This document shows positions 15,320 through 23,875 of a DNA stretch of 64,000 bases, piece by piece. Position numbers and translations under genes: made by a program. The notes under the pieces are model-generated. The model saw nothing but the letters and a program-made list of their open reading frames with translations, searched no databases and had not been told where the DNA came from. The stretch comes from Nocardioides sp. cx-173 (lineage in GTDB: Bacteria; Actinomycetota; Actinomycetes; Propionibacteriales; Nocardioidaceae): assembly GCF_021117365.1 (NCBI RefSeq), contig NZ_CP088262.1, positions 1,302,001-1,366,000 of the forward strand, written 5' to 3'. The first letter of the stretch is position 1. Each line of letters starts with the position of its first letter.

Positions 15320-16354
15320 ATGCGGATCACCTTCGCGCCGTGGGGCGAGACCCTCGCCGAGCTCGCCGACGCCGCCCGGCGCGCCGAGCTGGCCGGCGCC
15401 GAGGTCGTGTGGGCGCCCGAGCTGCACCGCAGCGCCACGGTGAGCGCGGCCGCCCTGATCCAGGCCACCAGCACCGCCCGGGTGGGCACCGCCATCGCGC
15501 TGGCCTTCACGCGCAGCCCGATGGTGACCGCCCTCGAGGCGCTCGACCTGGACGAGCTCTCCGGCGGCCGGTTCGTACTCGGCCTCGGGACCGGGGTCCA
15601 GCGCCTCAACGAGGACTGGCACCACGCCCGCTGGGGCAAGCCGGTCGGCCACCTGCGCGAGACCGTCCGCAACATCCGGCACTTCGTCGCCCACGCGACC
15701 TCGGGCGACGAGATGGCCCTCGAGGGGGAGTTCGAGCCGATGCGGATCCGCGGCTACGAGCGCCCCTACCCGGTGCAGCGCACCGAGATCCCCGTCTACC
15801 TGGCGGCCATGGGGCCGGCGATGACCCGGCTGGCCGCCCGGATCGGCGACGGCTGGATCAGCCACGAGCTGTGCTCCCCGGCCTACCTCGCCGAGCGGAT
15901 CCTGCCGGAGATCGACGCGGGGCTGGCCCAGGCCGAGGGCCGCAGCCGCCAGGACGTCGAGCTCGTCGTCTCGGCGTGCTGCTCGGTGGACGCCGACCCG
16001 GCGTCGGCGCTCGAGCGGGTCCGCGGTCACGTCGGCTTCTACGCCAGCGTGCGCACCTACGCCGACTTCTTCGCCTTCCACGGCCTCGGCGAGGCCCAGC
16101 AGCGGGTGGTCGAGGCGTTCCGCAGTGGCCGGGGGGCCGAGCACCTCGCCCAGGTGGTCACCCCCGAGATGGTCGACGCGGTGACCCTCAACGGCGACCG
16201 CGACCGGGTCGTCGAGCAGCTCGCCGCCTACGACGGCCTCGCCGACGCGGTGAAGCTGTCCGCCCCCACCCACGGCCTGACCCCGGCGGAGATCCGGGCC
16301 GGCCAGGACCAGGTCGTCGACCTGATCGAGACCCTCACAGGAGGTCGGCCGTGA
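15320..16354 (+). CDS. Luciferase-like (LLM) flavin- or F420-dependent oxidoreductase
   Basis: 344 aa TIM-barrel protein of the bacterial luciferase-like family. The LGLGTG motif with the preceding LDELSGGRF is typical of F420-dependent and FMN-dependent members. It could be a monooxygenase or an F420-dependent reductase; the sequence alone does not decide. It starts two bases after the MaoC stop and ends overlapping the CoA transferase start, so it is embedded in the pathway operon. Confidence 0.88.
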   Translation: MRITFAPWGETLAELADAARRAELAGAEVVWAPELHRSATVSAAALIQATSTARVGTAIALAFTRSPMVTALEALDLDELSGGRFVLGLGTGVQRLNEDWHHARWGKPVGHLRETVRNIRHFVAHATSGDEMALEGEFEPMRIRGYERPYPVQRTEIPVYLAAMGPAMTRLAARIGDGWISHELCSPAYLAERILPEIDAGLAQAEGRSRQDVELVVSACCSVDADPASALERVRGHVGFYASVRTYADFFAFHGLGEAQQRVVEAFRSGRGAEHLAQVVTPEMVDAVTLNGDRDRVVEQLAAYDGLADAVKLSAPTHGLTPAEIRAGQDQVVDLIETLTGGRP

Positions 16355-17556
16355 AGCCGCTTCAGGACATCCGCATCATCTCGCTCGAGCAGTACGGCGC
16401 AGGCCCGTTCGGCAGCGTGCACCTGGCCGACCTCGGCGCGGACGTGATCAAGATCGAGGACCCCAGCGTCGGCGGCGACGTGGGCCGCTACGTGCCGCCG
16501 TACCACGAGGAGGAGGACTCGCTCTTCTTCGAGACCTTCAACCGCAACAAGCGCTCCATCTCGCTGGACATCAAGACCGCGGAGGGCCGCGCGGTCTTCG
16601 AGGACCTGGTCCGCAACGCCGACGCCGTCTACTCCAACCTGCGCGGCGACGTGCCGCAGAAGATCGGCATCACCTACGACCAGCTCAAGCACCTCAACCC
16701 GGCGATCGTGTGCTGCTCGCTGACCGGGTTCGGGATGACCGGCCCGCGCCAGCAGGAGCCCGGCTACGACTACGTGCTGCAGGGCCTGGCCGGCTGGATG
16801 GAGCTCACCGGCGAGCCGGACGGGCCGCCGACCAAGTCCGGGCTCTCGCTGGTCGACTTCTCCGGCGGGTACGTCGCCGCCGTGGCGCTGCTCGCGGGCC
16901 TGCACGCCGCCAAGCGCGACGGGATCGGCATGGACTGCGACGTCAGCCTCTACGACACCGCGATGGCGATGCTGACCTACCCCGCCACCTGGCACCTCAA
17001 CGCCGGCTACACCCCACAGCGCACCAGCCACTCCGCCCACCCCTCGCTGGTGCCGTTCCAGGCCTTCGAGGCCTCCGACGGCTGGTTCGTCGTCGGCTGC
17101 GCCAAGGAGAAGTTCTGGGTCCGCCTCGCGGCCGTCCTCGGCCACCCGGAGTGGGCGCAGCCAGGCTCGCCGTACGCCACCTTCTCGCTGCGCCAGCAGC
17201 ATCAGGGGGAGCTGACCGCCGAGCTGGACGCGATCTTCCGCACCGGGACCGTCGAGCACTGGCTCTCGCTGTGCTACCCGGCCTCGATCCCGTGCGGTCC
17301 CATCAACGACGTCGAGCAGGCGCTGAAGGACGAGCACCTCGCCGCCCGCAACATGCTGGTGACCACCGAGCACCCGCGCTACGGCACCGTGACCCAGCTG
17401 GCCTCGCCGGTCCGGGTCGGCGCGGAGGTCCCGACCTACGTCCGGGCGCCGCAGCGCAACGAGCACGCCCACCAGGTGCTGACCGAGGTCGCCGGGTACG
17501 ACGAGGCGAGGATCGCCGAGCTGCGGGCCGCCGGTGCGTTCGGGGCCGTGACGTGA
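16351..17556 (+). CDS. Class III CoA transferase (CaiB/BaiF family)
   Basis: 401 aa, usual family length, GTG start with GGAGG eleven bases upstream. These enzymes move CoA from an acyl-CoA onto a carboxylic acid via an aspartyl-CoA intermediate. The N-terminal GAGPFGSVHLADLGADVIKIE region is characteristic and the catalytic Asp is in PGYDYVLQG (about residue 140). It likely activates a dicarboxylic intermediate that is then hydrated by MaoC and cut by the CitE-like lyase. A second member of the family is encoded at 31830-33047 in the other arm of the cluster. Confidence 0.92.
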   Translation: MKPLQDIRIISLEQYGAGPFGSVHLADLGADVIKIEDPSVGGDVGRYVPPYHEEEDSLFFETFNRNKRSISLDIKTAEGRAVFEDLVRNADAVYSNLRGDVPQKIGITYDQLKHLNPAIVCCSLTGFGMTGPRQQEPGYDYVLQGLAGWMELTGEPDGPPTKSGLSLVDFSGGYVAAVALLAGLHAAKRDGIGMDCDVSLYDTAMAMLTYPATWHLNAGYTPQRTSHSAHPSLVPFQAFEASDGWFVVGCAKEKFWVRLAAVLGHPEWAQPGSPYATFSLRQQHQGELTAELDAIFRTGTVEHWLSLCYPASIPCGPINDVEQALKDEHLAARNMLVTTEHPRYGTVTQLASPVRVGAEVPTYVRAPQRNEHAHQVLTEVAGYDEARIAELRAAGAFGAVT

Positions 17557-18941
17557 GCATCGCCCCCGACCTGGCGCGGTGGGTCGTCGGACCGCTCGAC
17601 GTCCCGGCCGCGGTCGAGCACGCCGCGCTGCGACACCTGCTCGACGGGGTCGCGAACGCCGTCGCGGCCGCGCGCGCCGGGGCCGCCGACCCGGCGGTCA
17701 CGGTGGCCACCGGCCTCGGCGGGCCGGCCGAGGCGACGATCCTGGGCTCCACGACGCGCGTCTCCGCGGTCGCGGCCGGCCTGGCCAACGGCACGCTCGT
17801 GCATGCCCTCGACTTCGACGACACCCACGCCGGAGGTCTGGTGCACGCGACCGCCGTCGTCCTGCCCGCCGCCTTCGCGGTCGGGGAGCAGGTCGGCGCC
17901 AGCGGGCGGGAGATCCTCGACGCGTCCGTCGTCGGCTACGAGGTCGCCTGCCGGGTCGCCGCCGCCGCACCGCACGGCTTCCACGCCGGCGGCCTGCACG
18001 CCACGATGGTGGCGGGCGTCTTCTCCTCCGCGGCGGTCGCCGCCCGGCTGACCGGCCTGGACGCGGTCACCACCGCCCACGCACTGGGCATCGCCGGCAG
18101 CCAGGCCGGCGGGCTGCTCGCCTTCCTGGCCACCGGCGCCAGCACCAAGCAGCTGCACCCGGGTTTCGCCTCGCAGTCCGGCATCCTGGCCGCCCGGCTG
18201 GCCGCTGCCGGCGCGACCGGCCCGGAGACGGTCTTCGACGGCCCGCACGGTGTCTACGACGCGCTGGCGACCGGGCCCGTCGACACCGGGGTCATCCTGC
18301 GCGACCTCGGCAGCAGCTGGGAGACCACCCGGATCGGCATCAAGCCCTGGCCGACCTGCCAGCTGGCCCACGTCACGATGGCCGCGGCCCAGCGGGCGCT
18401 GGCCGACGCCGGGGTCGCGGCCGCCGAGATCGTCGGCCTGCACGCGCAGGTGCACCCCGACTCCGCCTCGGTGGTCTGTGCGGGCGACCGCGACCTGACC
18501 CGGCCGGCCAGCCCCTACGCCGCCAAGTTCAGCCTGCCGTGGAGCGTCGCGGCGATCCTGGTCGACGGCCGGGTGGGCGTCGACACCTACGACGCGGCCG
18601 CCCTGTCCCGCCCGGAGCTCAGCGCCCTCGCCGCCCGGGTCACCTGGGACGTCACCGACCGGTCCGGCGTCGTCGCAGCCGACGCGCCGGGCGACGTCGT
18701 CCTCACCCTGGCCGACGGGCGGACCGTGACCGGCCACCTGGACCGCAGTCCCGGCGGCGGCTCGGCGCCGCTGTCCGACGAGAGCCTGCTGAGCAAGGTC
18801 GTGGGCAACGTCGGCCCCACTGGGCCCGACCTCGCCGCCGCCGTACGCCGGCTGCCCGGCGCCCCCGACCTGACCGAGATCCTCGCGCTGGCCGCTGCGG
18901 CCGCCGAGCCGACCCGCGCCTCGCAGGAGGTCCCCGCATGA
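17553..18941 (+). CDS. MmgE/PrpD family protein
   Basis: 462 aa, normal length for the family of 2-methylcitrate dehydratase PrpD, cis-aconitate decarboxylase and iminodisuccinate epimerase. Family landmarks are ANGTLVHALDFDDTHAG, KQLHPGFASQSG and a C-terminal regulatory-like domain. The reaction is dehydration, decarboxylation or epimerisation of a polycarboxylate; which of these is not readable. A paralogue lies at 29576-31006, so each arm of the cluster has one CoA transferase and one PrpD protein. Confidence 0.92.
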   Translation: MSIAPDLARWVVGPLDVPAAVEHAALRHLLDGVANAVAAARAGAADPAVTVATGLGGPAEATILGSTTRVSAVAAGLANGTLVHALDFDDTHAGGLVHATAVVLPAAFAVGEQVGASGREILDASVVGYEVACRVAAAAPHGFHAGGLHATMVAGVFSSAAVAARLTGLDAVTTAHALGIAGSQAGGLLAFLATGASTKQLHPGFASQSGILAARLAAAGATGPETVFDGPHGVYDALATGPVDTGVILRDLGSSWETTRIGIKPWPTCQLAHVTMAAAQRALADAGVAAAEIVGLHAQVHPDSASVVCAGDRDLTRPASPYAAKFSLPWSVAAILVDGRVGVDTYDAAALSRPELSALAARVTWDVTDRSGVVAADAPGDVVLTLADGRTVTGHLDRSPGGGSAPLSDESLLSKVVGNVGPTGPDLAAAVRRLPGAPDLTEILALAAAAAEPTRASQEVPA

Positions 18942-20182
18942 CCCTGTCCGCGATCAAGCCCGCCGACTTCCCGTGGTTCCCCTACGAGGGGTTCACCTTC
19001 AGCCTCGGCCTCACCGAGGCCGACCACGGGCAGCGCAGCGCCTGGACCTCGGGTCACACCTCGGCGCGCCACGACCAGGCCCTCGGCAAGATGACCGTCC
19101 ACGGCACGATGGAGGAGCAGGCGCGCATCGCCTACGCCAAGTGCCTGGCCGTCCTCGAGGCCGCCGGCTTCGGCCCCGAGGACGTCACCCGGGTCAGCGA
19201 GAACGTCACCATCGCCGGGCTCGCCGCCTACGAGGAGGCGGCCGGTGTCCGGCGCGAGCTGCTCGGCGAGCGCCCCACCGTCCGCACGGTCGTGGTGGAG
19301 CGACTGGTCCGCCGGGCCGCCCGGCTCGAGGTCGAGCTGCACGCGGTCACCGGCGGCGGACGTCAGCTGCGGGCCGCCTCCGAGTCGCGCGAGGCCGGGA
19401 CCTGGCAGGCCTCGGCCATCACCGAGGGCCAGGACGGCGTCGTGTACCTGCCGACCGTGACCCCGATCGACGAGCACGGCGAGGTCGTGCACCCCGGCGA
19501 CTTCGTGGCCCAGTACCGCTACGTGCTGGAGCGGGCCGGGGTCCTGCTCGAGCAGGTCGGGCTGAGCCTGGCCCACGCGGTCACGACCTACGACTACTCC
19601 ACGCCCGAGACCCGCGCGGTCTACCGCGGCACCCACCGGGTCCGCAAGGAGCTGCTCGGCAACAACGAGGGCGGCGTCTACCCGGGGGCCGGTGGCATCC
19701 TGATGAGCCGGCTGCACGCACCGGGCGCGCTGGTGGCCATCGACGTCACCGCCTCCCGGCACCCGTTGCAGATCGTCAACCCCGGCTGGTCGCGCTACGA
19801 CACGCTGACCTACGCGCCGGGCGTCAGGGCCGGGCGGACCCTGTTCATGTCCGGCTTCGCGGCGCTCGACATGGAGACCCAGCAGGCGCTGCACCCGGGC
19901 GACCTCGGCGCGCAGGCCGAGGTGACCTACGGCGCGATCCGGCACCTGCTCGAGCACGCCGGACTCGGCCCCGCCGACCTGCTGGAGACCACCGAGTACT
20001 GCGTGGAGTCGGCGGTCGGCGACTACCGGGCCGTGGCGCAGGTGCGCGAGCGCCTGCTCGGCCCGCCGTGGCCGGCGTCCACCGGCGCGCTGTGCCACAG
20101 CCTGCTTCGCCCGGAGTTCCTGCTCGAGGTCTTCCCGACCGCGCTCTACCCGGCCGTCGACCCCGGGCAGGCCGGCGCATGA
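18938..20182 (+). CDS. Triple RidA (YjgF/YER057c) fusion protein
   Basis: 414 aa containing three consecutive RidA-like domains (about residues 1-140, 150-275 and 280-405), whereas RidA proteins are usually one domain of about 130 aa that forms trimers. RidA hydrolyses reactive enamines and imines to ketones and ammonia. Domain 1 keeps an Arg near the usual active-site position (TVRTVVVERL); domain 2 has MSRL and domain 3 CHSLL there, so domain 3 has probably lost the canonical Arg. The chain may form a built-in trimer. Its presence implies an imine or enamine intermediate, hence a nitrogenous substrate. Confidence 0.8.
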   Translation: MTLSAIKPADFPWFPYEGFTFSLGLTEADHGQRSAWTSGHTSARHDQALGKMTVHGTMEEQARIAYAKCLAVLEAAGFGPEDVTRVSENVTIAGLAAYEEAAGVRRELLGERPTVRTVVVERLVRRAARLEVELHAVTGGGRQLRAASESREAGTWQASAITEGQDGVVYLPTVTPIDEHGEVVHPGDFVAQYRYVLERAGVLLEQVGLSLAHAVTTYDYSTPETRAVYRGTHRVRKELLGNNEGGVYPGAGGILMSRLHAPGALVAIDVTASRHPLQIVNPGWSRYDTLTYAPGVRAGRTLFMSGFAALDMETQQALHPGDLGAQAEVTYGAIRHLLEHAGLGPADLLETTEYCVESAVGDYRAVAQVRERLLGPPWPASTGALCHSLLRPEFLLEVFPTALYPAVDPGQAGA

Positions 20183-20679
20183 GCCTGCTCACCGAGGAGG
20201 TCCGCGCCCTCGAGGGCCGCACCGCCGTCTACACCGCACCGGAGCCGATGGGCGCCGCAGCGGGGCGCTACTTCGGGCTCGCGATCGGCGACGACAACCC
20301 GCTCTACTCCGACCCCGACTTCGCCCGGGCCCAGGGCCTGGCCGGCGTCACCGCGCCGCTGACCCTGGTCTGCGAGACCAACCAGTACGCCGGGCTGCCG
20401 ATGGACCACGAGGGCTACGCCGGCCACACGTGGGGCCTGGACATCCCCGGCACCCGGCAGGTCCGCGGCGGCAACCGGTATGTCTTCCACCGCCGGATCC
20501 GGCCCGACGACGTGGTCACCGCGACCTGGAGGATCGCCTCGGTGACCGAGAAGGTCACCGGCTCGGGCAGCCCGATGCTGGTCATCGGCTCCACCGCGAC
20601 CTACACCAACCAGGACGGCGAGGCGCTGGCGGAGAACGCCGAGACGATCATCTTCGTCGGGCTGGGGCCGGCCTCATGA
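20179..20679 (+). CDS. MaoC-like hydratase subunit, probably non-catalytic half
   Basis: 166 aa hotdog protein of the MaoC N-terminal (FAS1-DH) type. The active-site loop reads GDDNPLYSDPDFA, with Tyr where the catalytic His normally sits, so it is likely the substrate-binding partner of the next gene product. Heterodimeric MaoC hydratases of this kind (ChsH1-ChsH2) work in actinobacterial steroid side-chain degradation. Start overlaps the RidA stop, end overlaps the next ATG. Confidence 0.85.
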   Translation: MSLLTEEVRALEGRTAVYTAPEPMGAAAGRYFGLAIGDDNPLYSDPDFARAQGLAGVTAPLTLVCETNQYAGLPMDHEGYAGHTWGLDIPGTRQVRGGNRYVFHRRIRPDDVVTATWRIASVTEKVTGSGSPMLVIGSTATYTNQDGEALAENAETIIFVGLGPAS

Positions 20680-21104
20680 GCATCGCGGTGGGCGAGACCG
20701 TCCCGGTCCTCGAGCGCACGATCGGGCTGACCGACATGGTCGCCTACGCCGGCGCCACCTGGGACTGGCACCGGCTGCACTACGACACCGCCTACGTCCA
20801 GGAGCGGGGGCTGCCCGGCCCGATCGTCGACGGCCAGGTCTACGGCGCGCTGCTGGTCGAGATGCTGCAGGACTGGCTCGGTCCGCAGTCCTTCGTGCAC
20901 GAGCTGGAGTTCACCTTCCGCAACCTGGTCTTCGCGGGCGAGACGCTGCGCTGCGCGGGCACCGTGTCGTCGGTCGGCGAGGACCGGATCGAGGTCGCGA
21001 TGACCGTGGTCGTCGTGGCGGAGGACGGCTCCGACGGGCGGGTCGCCGCCGCGCCGTGCCGGGCCGTGGTCCTCCTCGGGCGCCCCGACGGGCCGGGAGC
21101 ATGA
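20676..21104 (+). CDS. MaoC-like hydratase subunit, probably catalytic half
   Basis: 142 aa hotdog protein. The loop TWDWHRLHYDTAYV retains Asp and His residues expected for enoyl-CoA hydration, complementing the preceding subunit that lacks the His. Together they would hydrate an alpha,beta-unsaturated acyl-CoA made by the acyl-CoA dehydrogenase at 22703. The next gene is the thiolase-like aldolase, so the gene order matches a hydratase-aldolase module. Confidence 0.87.
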   Translation: MSIAVGETVPVLERTIGLTDMVAYAGATWDWHRLHYDTAYVQERGLPGPIVDGQVYGALLVEMLQDWLGPQSFVHELEFTFRNLVFAGETLRCAGTVSSVGEDRIEVAMTVVVVAEDGSDGRVAAAPCRAVVLLGRPDGPGA

Positions 21105-22261
21105 GCGTCCGCGGACGCACGGGCGTCGCGGTCGTCGGCGCCGCCGAGTGCGACCTCGGAGTCACCGACTCCTCGGTCCTCACCCTGCAGACCCAGGCAG
21201 TCACCCGGGCGCTGGCCGATGCCGGCCTCGGACTCGCCGACGTCGACGGCATCGCGGCCACCGGCGTCGGCCGCTTCTCCGCCACCCAGCTCGCCGACTA
21301 CCTCGGGGTGGTGCCCACCTGGACCGACTCGACCTTCGCCGGCGGCAGCGCCTTCGAGATGTTCGTGGCCCGGGCCGCGCAGGCGATCGCCGCGGGCCAG
21401 TGCCGCACGGTGGTGATCAGCTTCGCCTCGAACCAGCGCTCGGCACGCTCCCGACGGCTGGGCGGCGTCCATGAGCCGTGGCTGCCCGAGGCGCAGTTCG
21501 AGGAGCCCTACGACGTGCTCTACCCGCTGTCGTACTACGCGATGGCGGCGCAGGCCTACCTGCACCGCTACGGCGGCACCCGCGAGCAGCTCGCGGAGGT
21601 CGCGGTGGCCGCCCGCGAGTGGGCGCTGCTCAACCCGCAGGCGTTCCGCTACGGCGCGGGCCCGCTCAGCGTCGAGGACGTCGTCGGCTCCACGATGATC
21701 TCCAGCCCGCTGACCGCCGCCGACTGCTGCCTGGTCACCGACGGCGGGGGAGCGGTCGTCCTCACCTCCCTCGAGCGGGCACGCGACCTGCGGCGGCGGC
21801 CCGTCGAGGTGCTCGGCTACGGCGAGCGCACGACCAACTCCTCCTTCACCTCCGTCGACGACCTCGCCGTCCCGGGCGCGCGGGGCTCGGTGCAGGACGC
21901 CTACGCGCGGGCGGGCATCACGGCCGCCGACCTCGACCTGGCCCAGGTCTACGACTCGTTCACGATCACCGCCGCCCTCAGCGTGGAGGCGCTCGGGCTC
22001 TGCGGTCCGGGTGAGGCCCTCGAGTACATCCAGGGCGGCACCATCCGCCCCGGCGGTGCGCTGCCGCTGAACACCAGCGGCGGCGGGCTGTCCTACTGCC
22101 ACCCCGGTCAGTACGGCGTGCTGCTGCTCGTCGAGGCCGTGCGCCAGCTGCGCGGCGAGTGCGGTGCTCGTCAGGTGCCCGGCGCCGAGGTCGCGGTCGC
22201 GCACGGCACCGGCGGCATCCTGTCCACGCACGCCACCGTGGTCCTGGGGGCGCAGCGATGA
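21101..22261 (+). CDS. SCP2-type thiolase-like protein, probable retro-aldolase (Ltp2-like)
   Basis: 386 aa thiolase fold. At the usual nucleophile position it has STFAGGSAF rather than SCSGG, so the first catalytic Cys is absent, as in Ltp2-type aldolases. C-terminal signatures remain (VYDSFTIT and SYCHPGQYG). Ltp2 with a DUF35 partner cleaves a beta-hydroxyacyl-CoA side chain by retro-aldol reaction rather than thiolysis. The DUF35 gene follows directly and two MaoC genes precede, which supports that reading. A degradative ketothiolase remains possible but less likely without the Cys. Confidence 0.87.
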   Translation: MSVRGRTGVAVVGAAECDLGVTDSSVLTLQTQAVTRALADAGLGLADVDGIAATGVGRFSATQLADYLGVVPTWTDSTFAGGSAFEMFVARAAQAIAAGQCRTVVISFASNQRSARSRRLGGVHEPWLPEAQFEEPYDVLYPLSYYAMAAQAYLHRYGGTREQLAEVAVAAREWALLNPQAFRYGAGPLSVEDVVGSTMISSPLTAADCCLVTDGGGAVVLTSLERARDLRRRPVEVLGYGERTTNSSFTSVDDLAVPGARGSVQDAYARAGITAADLDLAQVYDSFTITAALSVEALGLCGPGEALEYIQGGTIRPGGALPLNTSGGGLSYCHPGQYGVLLLVEAVRQLRGECGARQVPGAEVAVAHGTGGILSTHATVVLGAQR

Positions 22262-22686
22262 GCGACTGGGTGCCCGGCGCCGTCCCGCCGGCGGACGAGA
22301 CCACCGCGGCCTACTGGGCCGCCACCGGAGAGCACCGGCTCACCGTGCAGGCGTGCACCGCCTGCGAGACGGTCCAGCACCCGCCGCGCGCGCTGTGCAC
22401 CGGCTGCGGCTCGATGGACGACCTGGTCCGGGCCGACGCCGCCGGCACCGGCGTCGTCGACGCCTTCACCGTCGTGCACCGGGCCCCGCGCCCGGAGCTG
22501 AGCGTGCCGTACACGCTCGCGCGGGTGCGGCTCGCGGAGGGCCCCGTCGTCCTGACCCGCCTCGAGCCCGCCGAGCCCGGCGAGCAGGGCTGGCGCACCG
22601 GCGACCCCGTCGCCGTGGCCTGGGCCGACCTGCCCGACGGCCGCGCCCTGCCGTACTTCATCGCCTCGACCCACCCCGCCCCGTGA
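22258..22686 (+). CDS. DUF35 zinc-ribbon/OB-fold partner of the thiolase-like aldolase
   Basis: 142 aa. An N-terminal zinc ribbon (CTAC...CTGC, about residues 33-50) is followed by an OB-fold domain. DUF35 proteins bind acyl-CoA and form complexes with non-canonical thiolases; in the ChsH2-Ltp2 pair the DUF35 domain is essential for aldolase activity. Here it is a separate protein rather than fused to MaoC. Starts within the thiolase stop and is followed 16 bases later by the dehydrogenase gene. Confidence 0.9.
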   Translation: MSDWVPGAVPPADETTAAYWAATGEHRLTVQACTACETVQHPPRALCTGCGSMDDLVRADAAGTGVVDAFTVVHRAPRPELSVPYTLARVRLAEGPVVLTRLEPAEPGEQGWRTGDPVAVAWADLPDGRALPYFIASTHPAP

Positions 22687-22702
22687 CCAGCAAGGAGCAC
22701 TG

Positions 22703-23875
22703 ATGGACTTCCAGCTCGACGAGGACCAGCGCGAGTTCAAGGCGCTGCTGCGCCAGTTCGTCGACAAGGAGGTCGTCCCGGTCGCCCGCGAGTGGGAGCA
22801 GGCGGGCCGCTACCCGACCGAGATCGTCGACGGCATGAAGGACATGGGGCTCTTCGGCATCACGGTGCCCGAGGAGTACGGCGGACTCGACCTCGACCCG
22901 GTCTCGTTCGCGCTGGTCTTCGAGGAGATCTCCCGCGGTTGGATGGGCATCGCGGGCATCCTCGGCAGCCACTCGCTGGCCTGCCGGCTGATCGCGATGC
23001 ACGGCACCCAGGAGCAGAAGGACGCCTACCTGCCCGGCCTGGCCACCGGCGAGCGGCGCACCGGCATCGGCCTCACCGAGCCCGATGCCGGCACCGACCT
23101 GCAGGGCATCCGCACGACCGCGCGCCTCGAGGGCCCGCCCGGCGACCAGCACTACGTCGTCAACGGCGCCAAGATGTGGATCACCAACGCCCGCCACGCC
23201 GACCCGCTCCCGGTGCTGGTCAAGACCGACCCCTCGGCGTCCCCGGCACACCGGGGGATGAGCGTGCTGCTGATCGAGGCCGACACCCCCGGCTACGAGG
23301 TCACCAAGGACATCCCCAAGCTCGGCTACAAGGGCACCGAGTCCTGCGAGATCACGATGACCGACGTACGGGTGCCCGTCTCCCAGCTGGTCGGCGGCGT
23401 GGAGGGCCGCGGCATGCAGCAGGTGCTCTCGGCGCTGGAGTGGGGGCGGGTCAACATCGCCGCCCGCTCCGTCGGGATCGCCCAGCGGGCCCACGACGAG
23501 GCGCTGTCCTACGCCCAGCAGCGCAAGGCGTTCGGCAAGCCCATCTCGGACTTCCAGGCCATCCAGCTCAAGCTCGGGGAGCTCGGCACCCAGGTGCAGG
23601 CCGCTCGGCTGATGGCCTACTGGGCGGCGGACGCGGTGAGTCGCGGCCGCGCCGACGGGGCCACCGGCATGGCCAAGATCTTCTGCTCCGAGGTGGCCCT
23701 GCAGGCCGCGATCGACGCGATGAAGGTCCACGGCGGCTACGGCTACTCGACCGAGTTCGAGGTGGAGCGGCTCTACCGCGACTCCATCCTCATGAGCATC
23801 GGCGAGGGCACCAACGACGTCCTTCGCACGGTCGTGGCGAAGTCACTGATCAAGGGAGAGACTCGTGTCGGTTGA
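22703..23875 (+). CDS. Acyl-CoA dehydrogenase
   Basis: 390 aa FAD enzyme that introduces an alpha,beta double bond into an acyl-CoA. Typical blocks are visible: LTEPDAGTD, MWITNARHADPLPVLVKT, RKAFGKPISDFQAIQ, and the catalytic Glu in GEGTND (about residue 368). It would supply the unsaturated acyl-CoA for the MaoC pair, so dehydrogenation, hydration and retro-aldol cleavage form one side-chain-shortening sequence. A GGAG-like ribosome site (AAGGAGCACTG) precedes the ATG. Confidence 0.94.
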   Translation: MDFQLDEDQREFKALLRQFVDKEVVPVAREWEQAGRYPTEIVDGMKDMGLFGITVPEEYGGLDLDPVSFALVFEEISRGWMGIAGILGSHSLACRLIAMHGTQEQKDAYLPGLATGERRTGIGLTEPDAGTDLQGIRTTARLEGPPGDQHYVVNGAKMWITNARHADPLPVLVKTDPSASPAHRGMSVLLIEADTPGYEVTKDIPKLGYKGTESCEITMTDVRVPVSQLVGGVEGRGMQQVLSALEWGRVNIAARSVGIAQRAHDEALSYAQQRKAFGKPISDFQAIQLKLGELGTQVQAARLMAYWAADAVSRGRADGATGMAKIFCSEVALQAAIDAMKVHGGYGYSTEFEVERLYRDSILMSIGEGTNDVLRTVVAKSLIKGETRVG

